Shown one piece after another: positions 1-7,870 of a stretch of DNA of 8,507 nucleotides (positions within the stretch are counted from its first letter, which is position 1; each line of letters begins with the position of its first letter). Origin of the DNA: an uncultured Clostridia bacterium (GTDB lineage: Bacteria; Bacillota; Clostridia; Oscillospirales; Acutalibacteraceae); NCBI GenBank assembly GCA_937912045.1, contig CALDPI010000234.1:1-8507 (forward strand), in the 5' to 3' direction. A model generated the notes under the pieces. It saw nothing but the letters and a program-made list of their open reading frames with translations. It ran no database searches and was not told where the DNA came from. Both the position numbers and the translations under genes were made by a program.

Positions 1-409
1 CATCCGCAAAGCTGCCACCATCTGCAGCAAGGCGCCACTTCACACCGTTTCCCAGGTGGAGCCCATCGGGCCGAAGAAGCTTCTGGACGCTCTGGTCATT
101 GCCCCCTGCACCGGCAACACGCTTGGTAAGCTGGCAAACGGCATTACCGACACGTCGGTCACGATGGCACTCAAGGCGCATCTGCGCAACGAAAAGCCTG
201 TGGTGCTGGCCGTTGCCACGAATGATGCACTCGGCGCGTCGGCAAAGAACATAGGACTGCTTTTTAACTGCAGACACATATATTTTGTTCCGCTGTCACA
301 GGATGACCCTGCAAGCAAGCCGAACTCGCTGATTGCAGATTTTAAAAGGCTTCCCGATACGGTTTATGCCGCGCTTGAGGGCAGACAGCTACAGCCATTA
401 TTCTTTTAA
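1..409 (+). CDS. spoVFB: Dipicolinate synthase subunit B, 3' part (5' end outside the window)
   Basis: This is the flavoprotein-like subunit of dipicolinate synthase. With SpoVFA it makes dipicolinic acid in the mother cell, starting from the dihydrodipicolinate branch of lysine synthesis; the product is loaded into the spore core with calcium. The frame is open from base 2 to the TAA at 407-409, giving about 135 visible codons, roughly the last two thirds of a protein that is near 200 residues in Bacillus. Recognisable blocks are EPIGPKKLLDALVIAPCTGNT, spanning the flavoprotein-type phosphate-binding segment, then LANGITDT, KAHLRN, ATNDALG, KNIG and YFVPLSQDDPASKPNSL, all typical of SpoVFB. 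A GTG at 56-58 is internal, because the homologous frame continues upstream of it. spoVFA normally lies directly upstream, which would be beyond the left edge. Sigma-K control is expected from Bacillus, but no promoter is in view. Identification is by remembered family sequence and I am quite sure of it. Confidence 0.93.
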   Translation, partial: IRKAATICSKAPLHTVSQVEPIGPKKLLDALVIAPCTGNTLGKLANGITDTSVTMALKAHLRNEKPVVLAVATNDALGASAKNIGLLFNCRHIYFVPLSQDDPASKPNSLIADFKRLPDTVYAALEGRQLQPLFF

Positions 410-441
410 AAAAAGCACTTGAGTTAACTCAAGTGCTTTTT
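410..441. terminator. Bidirectional rho-independent terminator between spoVFB and addA
   Basis: Bases 411-440 are a perfect palindrome with 15-base arms (AAAAGCACTTGAGTT and its complement), and A410/T441 extend it by one pair. In RNA it would fold as a hairpin with a TTAA loop, flanked by an A run on one side and a T run on the other, so it has the stem-plus-U-tract form on both strands. It fills almost all of the 33 bases between the spoVFB stop (407-409, + strand) and the addA stop (443-445, - strand). It should therefore end transcription of both convergent genes. Confidence 0.9.
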
Positions 442-442
442 C

Positions 443-3400
443 CTATATCGCTATTGCATTTGAAAGCGCAAAGGAATAAATAATTTTTTCCCTCACCCTT
501 TTGCCAAACATTCTCTCACACGCGAGGGCATACAAATCAAGCTGCTTTGCATAGCGGTCTATGAGCTCCTGCTCGGTTTTTACCCTGTCGGTTTTGAAAT
601 CGACAACCGTTATGCCGTCTTCCTCCTCAATCACGCAGTCGATTATTCCCTGCACCACCGTTTTTTCTTCCGGGTATTCGGGCTTTTGCGAAATTTCGGA
701 CAGGAAGCGAAGCTCTCTGTGAAGAGCCTTACAATTTTCCATTCTACAGAGCAAATCGCTTTTAAGGAAGCGTTCTATTTCGTCAAGATTGACGGCAGCG
801 GCCTCCTCTGCGGACAGGAATGATAGCTCTGTCAGACGGTTTATTTCATCTGCAAGGTTTTCTGCAGCAGCAGTATAGTCTGCAAACTGCATAAATTTAT
901 GCGTTGCGGTGCCGCGCTCTGCAGGGGTAAGCCCCGTTTTTGATACGAACGCAGGGCGAAGCTTAAACTCATTCTCCGCGTCCTCACCGTGAACCACGTC
1001 CGACACCGACGTTTTGGATTTAACGTCTTTAAGCTCCTCAAAGGGATAAACGTATTCGAAACGTTTTTTAATTTCCTCTCTTTCTATGCAAAGGTCTTTT
1101 ATAAGTTCTTCCTCTTCCCTTACCTCTTCATCACAAAGGGCGGTGAGCTGCACGCCGATGTTACAGTCTTTTATGCTTTTTTGCAGGCTTTCATCTATTT
1201 CCACATCGAACATTTTTCTCACGGCGTCACACTCTTTATTAAGGAGCAAGGCATACATAAACCAATCAAAATAGCCCGAAACCGAAGAAACGAGTGCTTT
1301 CCCCTCACCGAGATTGATTTTTTCGGCCAGACCCTGTGCGCGCTTTTTGGGGTCGGCACAGGTGAGTAGCACGACAAGCCGTTCCTCTGCGCGAGTGAGT
1401 GCAACGTACATAACACGCAGCTCTTCAGAGAGCAGCTCTGCTTTCATTTTTCTGATTATTGCCCGACGCACTACGGTATCAACCTGGCGATTATTTTCCT
1501 CATCGGCGGTCTTAAAGGCAACGCCGAGCGTTCTGTCCATAACGAGAGATTTTTTCACATCCATATCGTTAAAACGTCTGAACGCACCTGCCACAATGCA
1601 AATGGGATACTGAAGTCCCTTTGAGCCGTGGAAGCTGACGATTGTGACGGCGTCTGCGCCGCCCTTGCCCGACGGTGTTTTTACCGAAGGACCGATTTTC
1701 TCCATATATGCCACAAAGCCGCGGATATCCTTGCCGTCGGAATCATAACCGCGCGCATAATCAAGACAGAGAAGGAGATTGTTTCTCCTCCTTTCGCCGT
1801 CGTCCATTGCCGACACAAAATCGAGCAGACCCGATTCATCAAAGAGCCACAGAATAAGCTGCTCAACCGAGCGTGTGATTGCGCCGTGGCGGAAGAGGCG
1901 AAGTGATGACAGCATAGTACTTGCCTTTTCGTTGCCGCCCTCTGCCGCGGCTGTGAGCGCACTGTAAAGTGAGCCCTTGCGGTCGCACAATCGCACCTCT
2001 GCCACGTCGTCTGCCGTAAATGCGAAAAGCGGCGACATCATAAGCGACAAAAGGGGCACGTCGTGTGTTGGGTTGGCAATAACCTTTAAAAGTGATAAAA
2101 GCACCGAAACCTCTACCGAATTTATAAAGCCGCCCGTATCAAAGCGTGCAGGTATGCCCAGACGCTGAAGCTGTTCAAGATAGACCTCGGACTGTGTGTT
2201 TGGTGAGCGCAAAAGTATTGCAAAATCACCGTAGGTTGCAGGCCGCTCTCCCCCGTCTTCTCGGAGCATTATGCCCTTTTTTACAGCATTTTTTATGTAT
2301 GCTGCAATGTGCTTTGCCTCAACGATTGGGGTGACATCGTCGCTTTCTGACCCGCTTATTATGTGCATTTCAACGTCGGGCTCGACCCTCTCGCTATATT
2401 CTGCAGCAGGGTTTAAAACCTCTTCCTCGTTATAATCCACTCCGCCCAGTGACCTTGACATTATAAGCGAGCAAAAATAATTTACAAATCCGCAAACCCC
2501 ACTGCGACTGCGGAAGTTTGAGGATAAAACAATCTTCTTTTTATCTGCATCCGCTGCAATTTCAAGCGGCACGTAGGTATCCTTTTTGTTTACGAAGTTG
2601 GCAGGGTTGGCACCGCGGAAGCCGTATATACTCTGTTTTACGTCACCAACGGCAAAAAGCTTTTGACCATAGCCTGACAGCAGTGAGAAAAGCGTATCCT
2701 GCAGGTCGTTGACGTCCTGATACTCGTCAACCAGCACTTCACAAAAATCTGCAGACAGCTCGCTTGCGAGGTCGCTCATATAATACCTGCCGTCCTCATA
2801 ACGACACAAAAGCTCGAGCGCCATCTGCTCTGTATTATGAAACGTGAAAATGTTCTTTTCACACTGCAGGGTATAGAGTCTGTTTGAGAATTTTTCGGTT
2901 ATTTCAAGCAGCATTTTTGCATACGGTGCGGCATATAAAAGGTCGGACAAGGCCGTATCGTCGCTTTCGGGAAAATCGGATATGAAATCCTCGCAGGCCT
3001 TTAAAAAACGTGTTCTTGCAAGTCGGGCACTTGCCACCGCCCTGTCGTTTGCACGCACAGGCACCGAAGGCGGCGCGGCATTTTCGCAGAGGTCAAGAAT
3101 TTTTTGTAACTCCCCGTCCGATTCAAGCAGGGCTACCGCCTTATTGCAATCCGACCGCATTGACATAAGCGTTTCCTTATACTTTTCTGTAAGCTTTTGG
3201 TTTTCTTCCACGATAAGCAAGGCCTCGTCCATGCTATCGAGTGCCGCCCTGAACGCTTCCTTATGCGGCGCCGTATCGGCGCGCCAAAGGTGCATATTTT
3301 CTTCCGGGTTATCATAAAGCTTTCGGCAATATTCAAGCCATTCGTCCGGGAACGGCAAATTGCGGCTATACTCAAACACCGAAAAGACCGCATCTATAAG

Positions 3401-3904
3401 CTTTGAATCGCCATAGGTACAGCCGAGCGCCGACAAAAGCTCTGATAGGCGCTCCTTGTCGTTATCGTAATATTCAGAAAGCACCTCTTTTATTGCGCTG
3501 TCGTAAAGGGGGGCAAGCGAATTGCCCTCGCTTATTTTAAAGTCGGGCGCGATGCCGAAGCAATGAAAGTTTTCGCGCACAAGGTTTATGCAAAAGTTAT
3601 CTATTGTGCAAATCTGTGCCGAGGGGAGCAGCATCATCTGCTTTGCAACGTGTCGATTTTGAGGATTTTTTGAAAGCTCCTCCGACAGACGCTTTTCAAT
3701 GCGCTGTCGCATCTCTGCTGCGGCGGCGTTTGTGAAGGTGACAATAAGCAGCTTATCAACCGAGACGGGATTTTGGGGATTGCAGAGCATTCCTATTACG
3801 CGCTCGACAAGGACGGCGGTTTTTCCGCTTCCTGCGGCCGCCGTTACGAGCACGCTGCCGCGTGTATCAATGGCTGACTGCTGCGCTTTTGTGGGTTTAA
3901 ACAT
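443..3904 (-). CDS. addA: ATP-dependent helicase/nuclease subunit A (AddA)
   Basis: AddA is the UvrD/Rep-type (SF1A) helicase and nuclease subunit of AddAB, which unwinds and resects double-strand DNA ends to load RecA. The 1153 residues are slightly shorter than Bacillus AddA (about 1230). Motifs run in the expected order: Walker A AAAGSGKT at 22-29 (K28); motif Ia TFTNAAAAEM at 56-65; Walker B VDEYQDV from 392; motif III GDVKQSIYGFR at 420-430; motif IV NFRSR at 463-467; motif V SFHGSKGLQ at 757-765; motif VI ALTRAEER at 835-842. The C-terminal RecB-family nuclease keeps H1002, D1089 (GIIDC), D1102 and K1104 (VVDFKTD), Q1121 and Y1125, so it looks catalytically intact. The ATG at 3902-3904 is preceded by GGAGGG at 3913-3918 with an 8-base spacer. 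It overlaps the addB stop by 8 bp, which suggests translational coupling. The gene ends just before the shared terminator. Confidence 0.97.
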   Translation of the reverse strand: MFKPTKAQQSAIDTRGSVLVTAAAGSGKTAVLVERVIGMLCNPQNPVSVDKLLIVTFTNAAAAEMRQRIEKRLSEELSKNPQNRHVAKQMMLLPSAQICTIDNFCINLVRENFHCFGIAPDFKISEGNSLAPLYDSAIKEVLSEYYDNDKERLSELLSALGCTYGDSKLIDAVFSVFEYSRNLPFPDEWLEYCRKLYDNPEENMHLWRADTAPHKEAFRAALDSMDEALLIVEENQKLTEKYKETLMSMRSDCNKAVALLESDGELQKILDLCENAAPPSVPVRANDRAVASARLARTRFLKACEDFISDFPESDDTALSDLLYAAPYAKMLLEITEKFSNRLYTLQCEKNIFTFHNTEQMALELLCRYEDGRYYMSDLASELSADFCEVLVDEYQDVNDLQDTLFSLLSGYGQKLFAVGDVKQSIYGFRGANPANFVNKKDTYVPLEIAADADKKKIVLSSNFRSRSGVCGFVNYFCSLIMSRSLGGVDYNEEEVLNPAAEYSERVEPDVEMHIISGSESDDVTPIVEAKHIAAYIKNAVKKGIMLREDGGERPATYGDFAILLRSPNTQSEVYLEQLQRLGIPARFDTGGFINSVEVSVLLSLLKVIANPTHDVPLLSLMMSPLFAFTADDVAEVRLCDRKGSLYSALTAAAEGGNEKASTMLSSLRLFRHGAITRSVEQLILWLFDESGLLDFVSAMDDGERRRNNLLLCLDYARGYDSDGKDIRGFVAYMEKIGPSVKTPSGKGGADAVTIVSFHGSKGLQYPICIVAGAFRRFNDMDVKKSLVMDRTLGVAFKTADEENNRQVDTVVRRAIIRKMKAELLSEELRVMYVALTRAEERLVVLLTCADPKKRAQGLAEKINLGEGKALVSSVSGYFDWFMYALLLNKECDAVRKMFDVEIDESLQKSIKDCNIGVQLTALCDEEVREEEELIKDLCIEREEIKKRFEYVYPFEELKDVKSKTSVSDVVHGEDAENEFKLRPAFVSKTGLTPAERGTATHKFMQFADYTAAAENLADEINRLTELSFLSAEEAAAVNLDEIERFLKSDLLCRMENCKALHRELRFLSEISQKPEYPEEKTVVQGIIDCVIEEEDGITVVDFKTDRVKTEQELIDRYAKQLDLYALACERMFGKRVREKIIYSFALSNAIAI

Positions 3905-6900
3905 TCTGCTTGCCCTCCATTTCTGCCGTTATAATTTCGTTGTCCATTGCCGGCACCTTTCTGTGTGCGCGGTTTTCAATGCCGCAAACAGAGGCATAAT
4001 CACAGTACTTGCAGGCATCCTTTTCGCGCTCGTCGGTTGGGTTTACCGCAATATTGCCCGAAAGCAGCGCCTCGTTCATGCTTTTTAGCATTTTTTCAAT
4101 GTGGGCGAAAATCACAGGGAAAGCCTGCTCATCCACGAAATCCTTTGATTTATAGAACGTGCCGTCCTTTTTTACGCGCAGGCGCGGAACAAATTTGCCG
4201 TTGTTTTCGCAGTCCATCGCGTTGTGCAGGTCCATATTGCTCGGCAGAAGTCCGTTCATTACAAAGTTGTTTTCCTCGCCGACCTTTTTGCCCGTTTCAA
4301 GATAAAGCACACCCGCAGGGACAGAATCCTTAAACCTTTCACTCTGCATTACGGCATAAAGATATATAAGCATCTGCATATTAAGTCCGTAAAGCACGTC
4401 CGACAGGTTAAACTTTCGCGAGCCCGTTTTATAGTCAACAACGCGGATATACGCGCCAAAGGCATCTACCCTGTCAATAGCGCCCTGAATGCGAACGGTG
4501 CCCTTGTCGGTTTCGATTACAGCTTCCTCTATATCGGCATTTTCTCCGCCGATTTTAAGCTCACAGCTGACAGGCTCGAAGCGGCTTTGTGCGAAGTCAT
4601 CGCGCATATGGCAGGCAACCTCAACCGTCAGTTTTTTTATGGTTGTGACAAGGTGCATAAAACGGTTATCCCGTATATGCTCTATGCCCTTAATTCTTGC
4701 AAGATATTCTTCAACAATTATGTCGGTCTGCTCTTTAATTTCGTCGTCCCTGACGGTGCGAAAATCCTTGCCGTATTTTTTTATTAAGGTCTCGAGCACC
4801 TCGTGCACGATGGTGCCGCGCTGAAGCACGTCAATCTCTGCAGGCTTTAAAACCTTTGCGCGCAGACCGTAACGGCAGAAATATGAAAAGCTGCAACGGA
4901 AATACGTATCAATTCCCGTGGCCGAAAGACGCATATTCTTGCCAAAGAGCTTTTGACTCACATCAGGGCTGAGGCATCTGCTTTGTGCGTTTTCGCTATT
5001 TGACAGCGCATTTAGCCTTGATGCATAAAAAGGCATATCCGCAAACACGCTATAAAGCGCATTCCAGAGTGGTTTATTATCGTGATTGCGCAAAAGCCCC
5101 GTAAATGCGGCGGCAGGCGTTTCTATGCTTTGCGGGTCGAAGCTTTCGCGGTCCGCCCTTAAGACCTGTGCAGTGGGAAAAATTTTCAAAATTTCCGACA
5201 CTATTGTGGAGGGCTTTGCCTCCTTTCCTGCGGCATCTGTTTTTGTGTATGAAACGTATAGCCGCTGTGACGGACAGCAAAGCGTGGTATAAACAAGATA
5301 CTGCTCGTCAATGGCGAAGCCGAGCGAATAATCCGTAAGCGGCAGGCCGAAATCAAGCAGGCGGCTTCGGTCGCTTCCGCCAATGATGCCGTTTGGTGCC
5401 GACTGTGCAGGAAATTCGCCCTGATTCGCACCCAGAACAAACACAATTTTCGGCTCGTGCGGTTTTATTCTGTCGGCGGCACCGAAGACAACCTCGTCAA
5501 CCATCTGCGGTATAGCGCCGATTTCGGTGTTTTCGGTTGCAAGGCGGAAATATGTGATAAACTCTGCAACCGTACATTCCCCGTCACCAAGGGCACTATG
5601 CAGACTGTCAAGAATGCCGATTACCGCGTCATATGCCTGTGGCAAAAGCGAACCGTCAAGCGCCGGCAGCTCCTTTGCAAGTGCTTTCAGCTTTGTGCCC
5701 AGCATCAGGCTATCCATATGCTTCCAAATCGCTTCACAAATATCGGCGGCGGAGCCCGAAAGACCTCTGCGCAGTGTCAAAAGCGGTTCTACCACGCGAA
5801 CTCGCAGCTCATTGAGCTTTAAAAGTATGGCTGCGTCGTCATCGTCAAACTTATCAAAGCCGGACGGGCTCATCGTCCACTCGGTTTTCCAGTCGGCGCG
5901 GTCGATATTCCACATATACACATAATTTTCAAGCATATTTATCTCTTGAAAGGTAATATCGCAAAGTTCGGTTTTAAGATATTTGAATATATCCTCGCTC
6001 ACAAAGGCGGAAGCCGCCGAAAGCGCCGATTCAACAAATACCGATACGGGCATATGCGCTATTGTGTGGCGCTTGTCGGTAAAGCAGGGCACGCTATATT
6101 TGCGGCAGGCGTGCTCCACCGCCGCGCTGTAGCGCTCGTCGTGACGGGCAATTATCGCAAAATCGCGGTAACGATAGCCCTCCTCTCTGACAATACGGCG
6201 AATTTCTCTTGCGACAAAATCTGTCTCGTCATATAGTGTGGCGGCGGCGCAGAGTGTGATATTTTTGGTTTCCTTTTCATAAACCTCGCCGTTCTCTGCT
6301 ATGAGGGCGCGTTCCAAAAAGGCAAGCTCTTCACTCTCGAAAAAGCTACTTTCCAAAACGCAGGGCTTGTCCACCTCTACGTTATGATTTTTTGCTGTGC
6401 GGACAATGGTCTTCAGTGTTTTTGACACGTTGGCAAAAAGGCCCATACCGTCCGCTGCGGCAGAGTCATAACAAAAGCTGAAGACGGTGTCATCCGCCTG
6501 TCTTATTATCTGTTCAAGCACGCGAAGCTGCGCACCTGTGAAATTTTTATAAGAATCGACAAACACCGTCTTGCCAGAAAAATAAGCAAAAGAGGAAAGC
6601 GTTTTAGCAAGATAGGCCATATCGTCGTCGGGGTCGATATAGGTGTTTTTAATCATACCGTCGTACACGTTGGCAATTATATCAATATCGTGCAGCTTGT
6701 GGGAGAGCATACCCTCGCCAAGCTGGGCTCTGCACCGCACAATATCCTCGCTGTTTATACCGCAACGCTTAAGTTCTGATACGGTGTTTATTATATTGCG
6801 GACAAAGGGCACGCTTTCGGTATATTTTCCGAAAACCGAAAGGCTTTCCTTTGTGGCAGAAAGCGCGCGGCTCATAATTACGGTGCGCTTGGCATCGTCA

Positions 6901-7151
6901 ATTCGTGTGCCGCCAAGGCCACCGGCGGCCCTGTTAACCTCGTCAACAAGGCGGGTAAAGCTGAGCACAGGGACAGAGGTGAACCTGCCGTCACCCAAAA
7001 TGTGCAGCAATGCTTTTTCGTAATCAAACGAGGTCTGCTCCGGCACGAGAAGCACAAGATTGCTGTTTCCGTTCTCTACCTCGTTTTTTATTCTGTTTAG
7101 TACCTCGGTGGTTTTTCCGCTGCCTGCGCGGCCGAATATAAACTTTAACAC
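3897..7151 (-). CDS. addB: ATP-dependent helicase/nuclease subunit B (AddB)
   Basis: AddB is the partner of AddA; it carries the second nuclease and an iron-sulfur-stapled fold. From the GTG at 7149-7151 it has 1084 residues. A P-loop GRAGSGKT lies at 7-14 and VPEQ at 37-40. The nuclease domain shows H783 (GTIVHEV), D893 (GAIDRVD), D906 and K908 (VVDYKTG), Q926 and Y930. Four cysteines match the AddB Fe-S cluster: C753 (YFRCSFSYF) and, near the C-terminus, C1047, C1050 and C1056 (CKYCDYASVC). Start choice: an ATG at 7173-7175 would add eight residues, but its nearest AGGA is only 2 bases away and a TATAAT at 7184-7189 would leave it almost no leader. The GTG has AAGGA 10 bases upstream and gives MLKFIFGRAGSGKT, where family members usually begin. 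The stop overlaps addA by 8 bp. I am certain of the gene and moderately sure of the start. Confidence 0.95.
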   Translation of the reverse strand: MLKFIFGRAGSGKTTEVLNRIKNEVENGNSNLVLLVPEQTSFDYEKALLHILGDGRFTSVPVLSFTRLVDEVNRAAGGLGGTRIDDAKRTVIMSRALSATKESLSVFGKYTESVPFVRNIINTVSELKRCGINSEDIVRCRAQLGEGMLSHKLHDIDIIANVYDGMIKNTYIDPDDDMAYLAKTLSSFAYFSGKTVFVDSYKNFTGAQLRVLEQIIRQADDTVFSFCYDSAAADGMGLFANVSKTLKTIVRTAKNHNVEVDKPCVLESSFFESEELAFLERALIAENGEVYEKETKNITLCAAATLYDETDFVAREIRRIVREEGYRYRDFAIIARHDERYSAAVEHACRKYSVPCFTDKRHTIAHMPVSVFVESALSAASAFVSEDIFKYLKTELCDITFQEINMLENYVYMWNIDRADWKTEWTMSPSGFDKFDDDDAAILLKLNELRVRVVEPLLTLRRGLSGSAADICEAIWKHMDSLMLGTKLKALAKELPALDGSLLPQAYDAVIGILDSLHSALGDGECTVAEFITYFRLATENTEIGAIPQMVDEVVFGAADRIKPHEPKIVFVLGANQGEFPAQSAPNGIIGGSDRSRLLDFGLPLTDYSLGFAIDEQYLVYTTLCCPSQRLYVSYTKTDAAGKEAKPSTIVSEILKIFPTAQVLRADRESFDPQSIETPAAAFTGLLRNHDNKPLWNALYSVFADMPFYASRLNALSNSENAQSRCLSPDVSQKLFGKNMRLSATGIDTYFRCSFSYFCRYGLRAKVLKPAEIDVLQRGTIVHEVLETLIKKYGKDFRTVRDDEIKEQTDIIVEEYLARIKGIEHIRDNRFMHLVTTIKKLTVEVACHMRDDFAQSRFEPVSCELKIGGENADIEEAVIETDKGTVRIQGAIDRVDAFGAYIRVVDYKTGSRKFNLSDVLYGLNMQMLIYLYAVMQSERFKDSVPAGVLYLETGKKVGEENNFVMNGLLPSNMDLHNAMDCENNGKFVPRLRVKKDGTFYKSKDFVDEQAFPVIFAHIEKMLKSMNEALLSGNIAVNPTDEREKDACKYCDYASVCGIENRAHRKVPAMDNEIITAEMEGKQNV

Positions 7152-7161
7152 CGTTATACCG

Positions 7162-7166
7162 TCCTT
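7162..7166 (-). promoter_or_regulatory. Ribosome binding site deciding the addB start
   Basis: AAGGA on the minus strand lies 10 bases before the GTG codon at 7149-7151. It is inside the reading frame if the upstream ATG (7173-7175) were used. Its presence, and the poor 2-base spacing of the AGGA before that ATG, favour the GTG start. Confidence 0.5.
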
Positions 7167-7183
7167 TTTCTTCATTTTCCTAT

Positions 7184-7189
7184 ATTATA
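7184..7189 (-). promoter_or_regulatory. Candidate sigma-A -10 box for addBA
   Basis: The minus strand reads a perfect TATAAT in the short gap between bofA and addB. At the expected 17-base spacing upstream there is only a weak -35 (TTTTAT), so support rests on the -10 alone in AT-rich DNA. Transcription would begin near 7177, leaving about 25 bases of leader before the preferred GTG start of addB. Because there is no terminator between bofA and addB, this site would give addBA vegetative expression independent of any read-through from bofA. Confidence 0.4.
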
Positions 7190-7216
7190 CTACATTTTGT
7201 GTCCATATAAAAGGAC

Positions 7217-7483
7217 TTATATTCCCAAAATTAAATTTAATAACAAAAAACCTGTGACTCCCAATATGCCGCCGCCTGCCGAAACACCGACGGTATATGC
7301 ATTAACGGGGATATGCACGCCTGTGAATTTTCCTGTAAGGTTTATAATCACCATTGCCGCAAGCCCCGAAAGCGCCGTTAAAGCAATGGTTTTTATTGGC
7401 TTTTTGCAGCAAAATGCCAATATTATATAGAAAAGGAAATAAACTATTACCGCCGCGGTTAATATAGTTTCAAAAGTCTTCAT
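7217..7483 (-). CDS. bofA: BofA-family inhibitor of pro-sigma-K processing
   Basis: BofA is a small membrane protein of the engulfed-forespore outer membrane. In Bacillus subtilis it works with SpoIVFA to hold the intramembrane protease SpoIVFB inactive until a forespore signal arrives, delaying release of mature sigma-K. The 88 residues match the family length (87 in B. subtilis). Hydrophobic segments lie at about 5-25, 33-48 and 65-87. The signature GVHIPVNAYTV followed by a Gly-rich GGGILGVTG and a C-terminal LLLNLIL is typical. N48, N61 and T64 fall at the same positions as residues I recall as important for inhibition in B. subtilis BofA. The ATG at 7481-7483 has AGGTGA at 7488-7493, 4 bases away. 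It sits 41 bases before the upstream addB ATG option and just after the secG terminator, so it probably has its own promoter. Identification is by signature and is fairly secure. Confidence 0.88.
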   Translation of the reverse strand: MKTFETILTAAVIVYFLFYIILAFCCKKPIKTIALTALSGLAAMVIINLTGKFTGVHIPVNAYTVGVSAGGGILGVTGFLLLNLILGI

Positions 7484-7494
7484 ACAATCACCTG

Positions 7495-7524
7495 TCCCTT
7501 TTTTACAAAATATGAAAAAAGGGA
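7495..7524. repeat. Perfect inverted repeat in the bofA upstream region
   Basis: The + strand reads TCCCTTTTTT, a 10-base spacer (acaaaatatg), then AAAAAAGGGA: two perfectly complementary 10-base arms. It begins directly before the bofA ribosome binding site, and the spacer carries the candidate -10 box. The arms are mostly A/T and there is no extra U run beyond the hairpin, so it is a poor terminator. It could be an operator, a leader hairpin, or simply chance in AT-rich DNA. Confidence 0.45.
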
Positions 7525-7536
7525 TAAAAAAATACC
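7507..7536 (-). promoter_or_regulatory. Possible sigma-E-like promoter for bofA
   Basis: On the minus strand CATATTTT (7507-7514) resembles a sigma-E -10 (CATAnnnT). A GGTATTT stretch 15 bases upstream (7530-7536) only partly resembles the sigma-E -35. A start near 7500 would leave a leader of about 17 bases before the bofA ATG. bofA is sigma-E-dependent in B. subtilis, which motivated the search. The region is very AT-rich, so chance matches are likely. Confidence 0.25.
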
Positions 7537-7561
7537 GCCTGACGATATCAGGCGGTATTTT
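7523..7561 (-). terminator. Rho-independent terminator of secG
   Basis: The arms at 7530-7542 (AAATACCGCCTGA) and 7548-7560 are perfectly complementary around a 5-base loop, and A7529/T7561 add one pair. The GC-rich core CCGCCTGA makes it strong. On the minus strand it lies 6 bases after the secG stop codon and is followed by a run of seven T residues, the standard form. It should separate secG transcription from bofA. Confidence 0.92.
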
Positions 7562-7567
7562 ATAAAA

Positions 7568-7816
7568 CTATTTGCGAAGAGCGATTGCATTTGCAACGAT
7601 TACGAGCACGAAGAAAGCGATTGCAAAATATTTGGTCCATTTTCCAAGGAAGGCGTCAAAGGTTCTTGCCTTGTTTTTAGAAAGGAAGGTATCTGCTCCG
7701 CCCGAAATGGCACCGTTTATTCCGGCACGACGGCCCTGCTGAAGTACAACCATGAAAATGATTACAACAGACAGTATGAGCACCAGAGCGCCGACAATAA
7801 CTTCAAAAACTCCCAT
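7568..7816 (-). CDS. secG: Preprotein translocase subunit SecG
   Basis: SecG is the small auxiliary subunit of the SecYEG channel in the cytoplasmic membrane; it assists SecA-driven protein export. The 82 residues fit the usual 70-85 of Firmicutes. Two membrane segments (about 4-25 and 60-78) flank a cytoplasmic loop with the family pattern VVLQQGRRAG, then SGGADTFLSKNKA. The ATG at 7814-7816 has CGGAGG at 7825-7830, 8 bases upstream, an excellent site. It is followed at once by a strong terminator and preceded by a candidate promoter, so it is probably a single-gene transcript, perhaps topped up by read-through from rluB. In many Firmicutes secG is next to rnr and smpB; here its downstream neighbour is bofA. 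Nothing looks damaged. Confidence 0.95.
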   Translation of the reverse strand: MGVFEVIVGALVLILSVVIIFMVVLQQGRRAGINGAISGGADTFLSKNKARTFDAFLGKWTKYFAIAFFVLVIVANAIALRK

Positions 7817-7846
7817 ATATAAAACCTCCGTTTATTATCATTAGCC

Positions 7847-7870
7847 AAATAATATTAACACATATTATTT
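7847..7870. repeat. AT-only inverted repeat over the secG promoter region
   Basis: AAATAATAT at 7847-7855 is perfectly complementary to ATATTATTT at 7862-7870 around a 6-base spacer (TAACAC). It overlaps the candidate secG -10 box and spacer, so it could be an operator. Being purely A/T with a short arm, it could equally be chance, and it is too weak to be a good terminator. Confidence 0.35.

Noticed and set aside
989..1369. A 126-codon + strand open frame, and similar shorter ones, across addA
   Set aside because: They are opposite addA, which is motif-complete throughout, and they show no family resemblance. They are by-products of codon bias.
4224..4787. A 187-codon + strand open frame antisense to addB
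   Set aside because: It lies entirely inside addB, whose nuclease-domain motifs (H783, D893, D906, K908) are encoded on the other strand here. The product has no recognisable domain and looks like an antisense shadow.
7201..7216. GTCC ... GGAC hairpin between bofA and addB, considered as a bofA terminator
   Set aside because: The stem is only 4 bp with an 8-base loop and no proper U tract, too weak to terminate transcription.
7184..7216. TGGACA upstream of the addB TATAAT as a -35 box
   Set aside because: It resembles TTGACA but lies only about 10 bases from the -10 box, too close for a sigma-A promoter.
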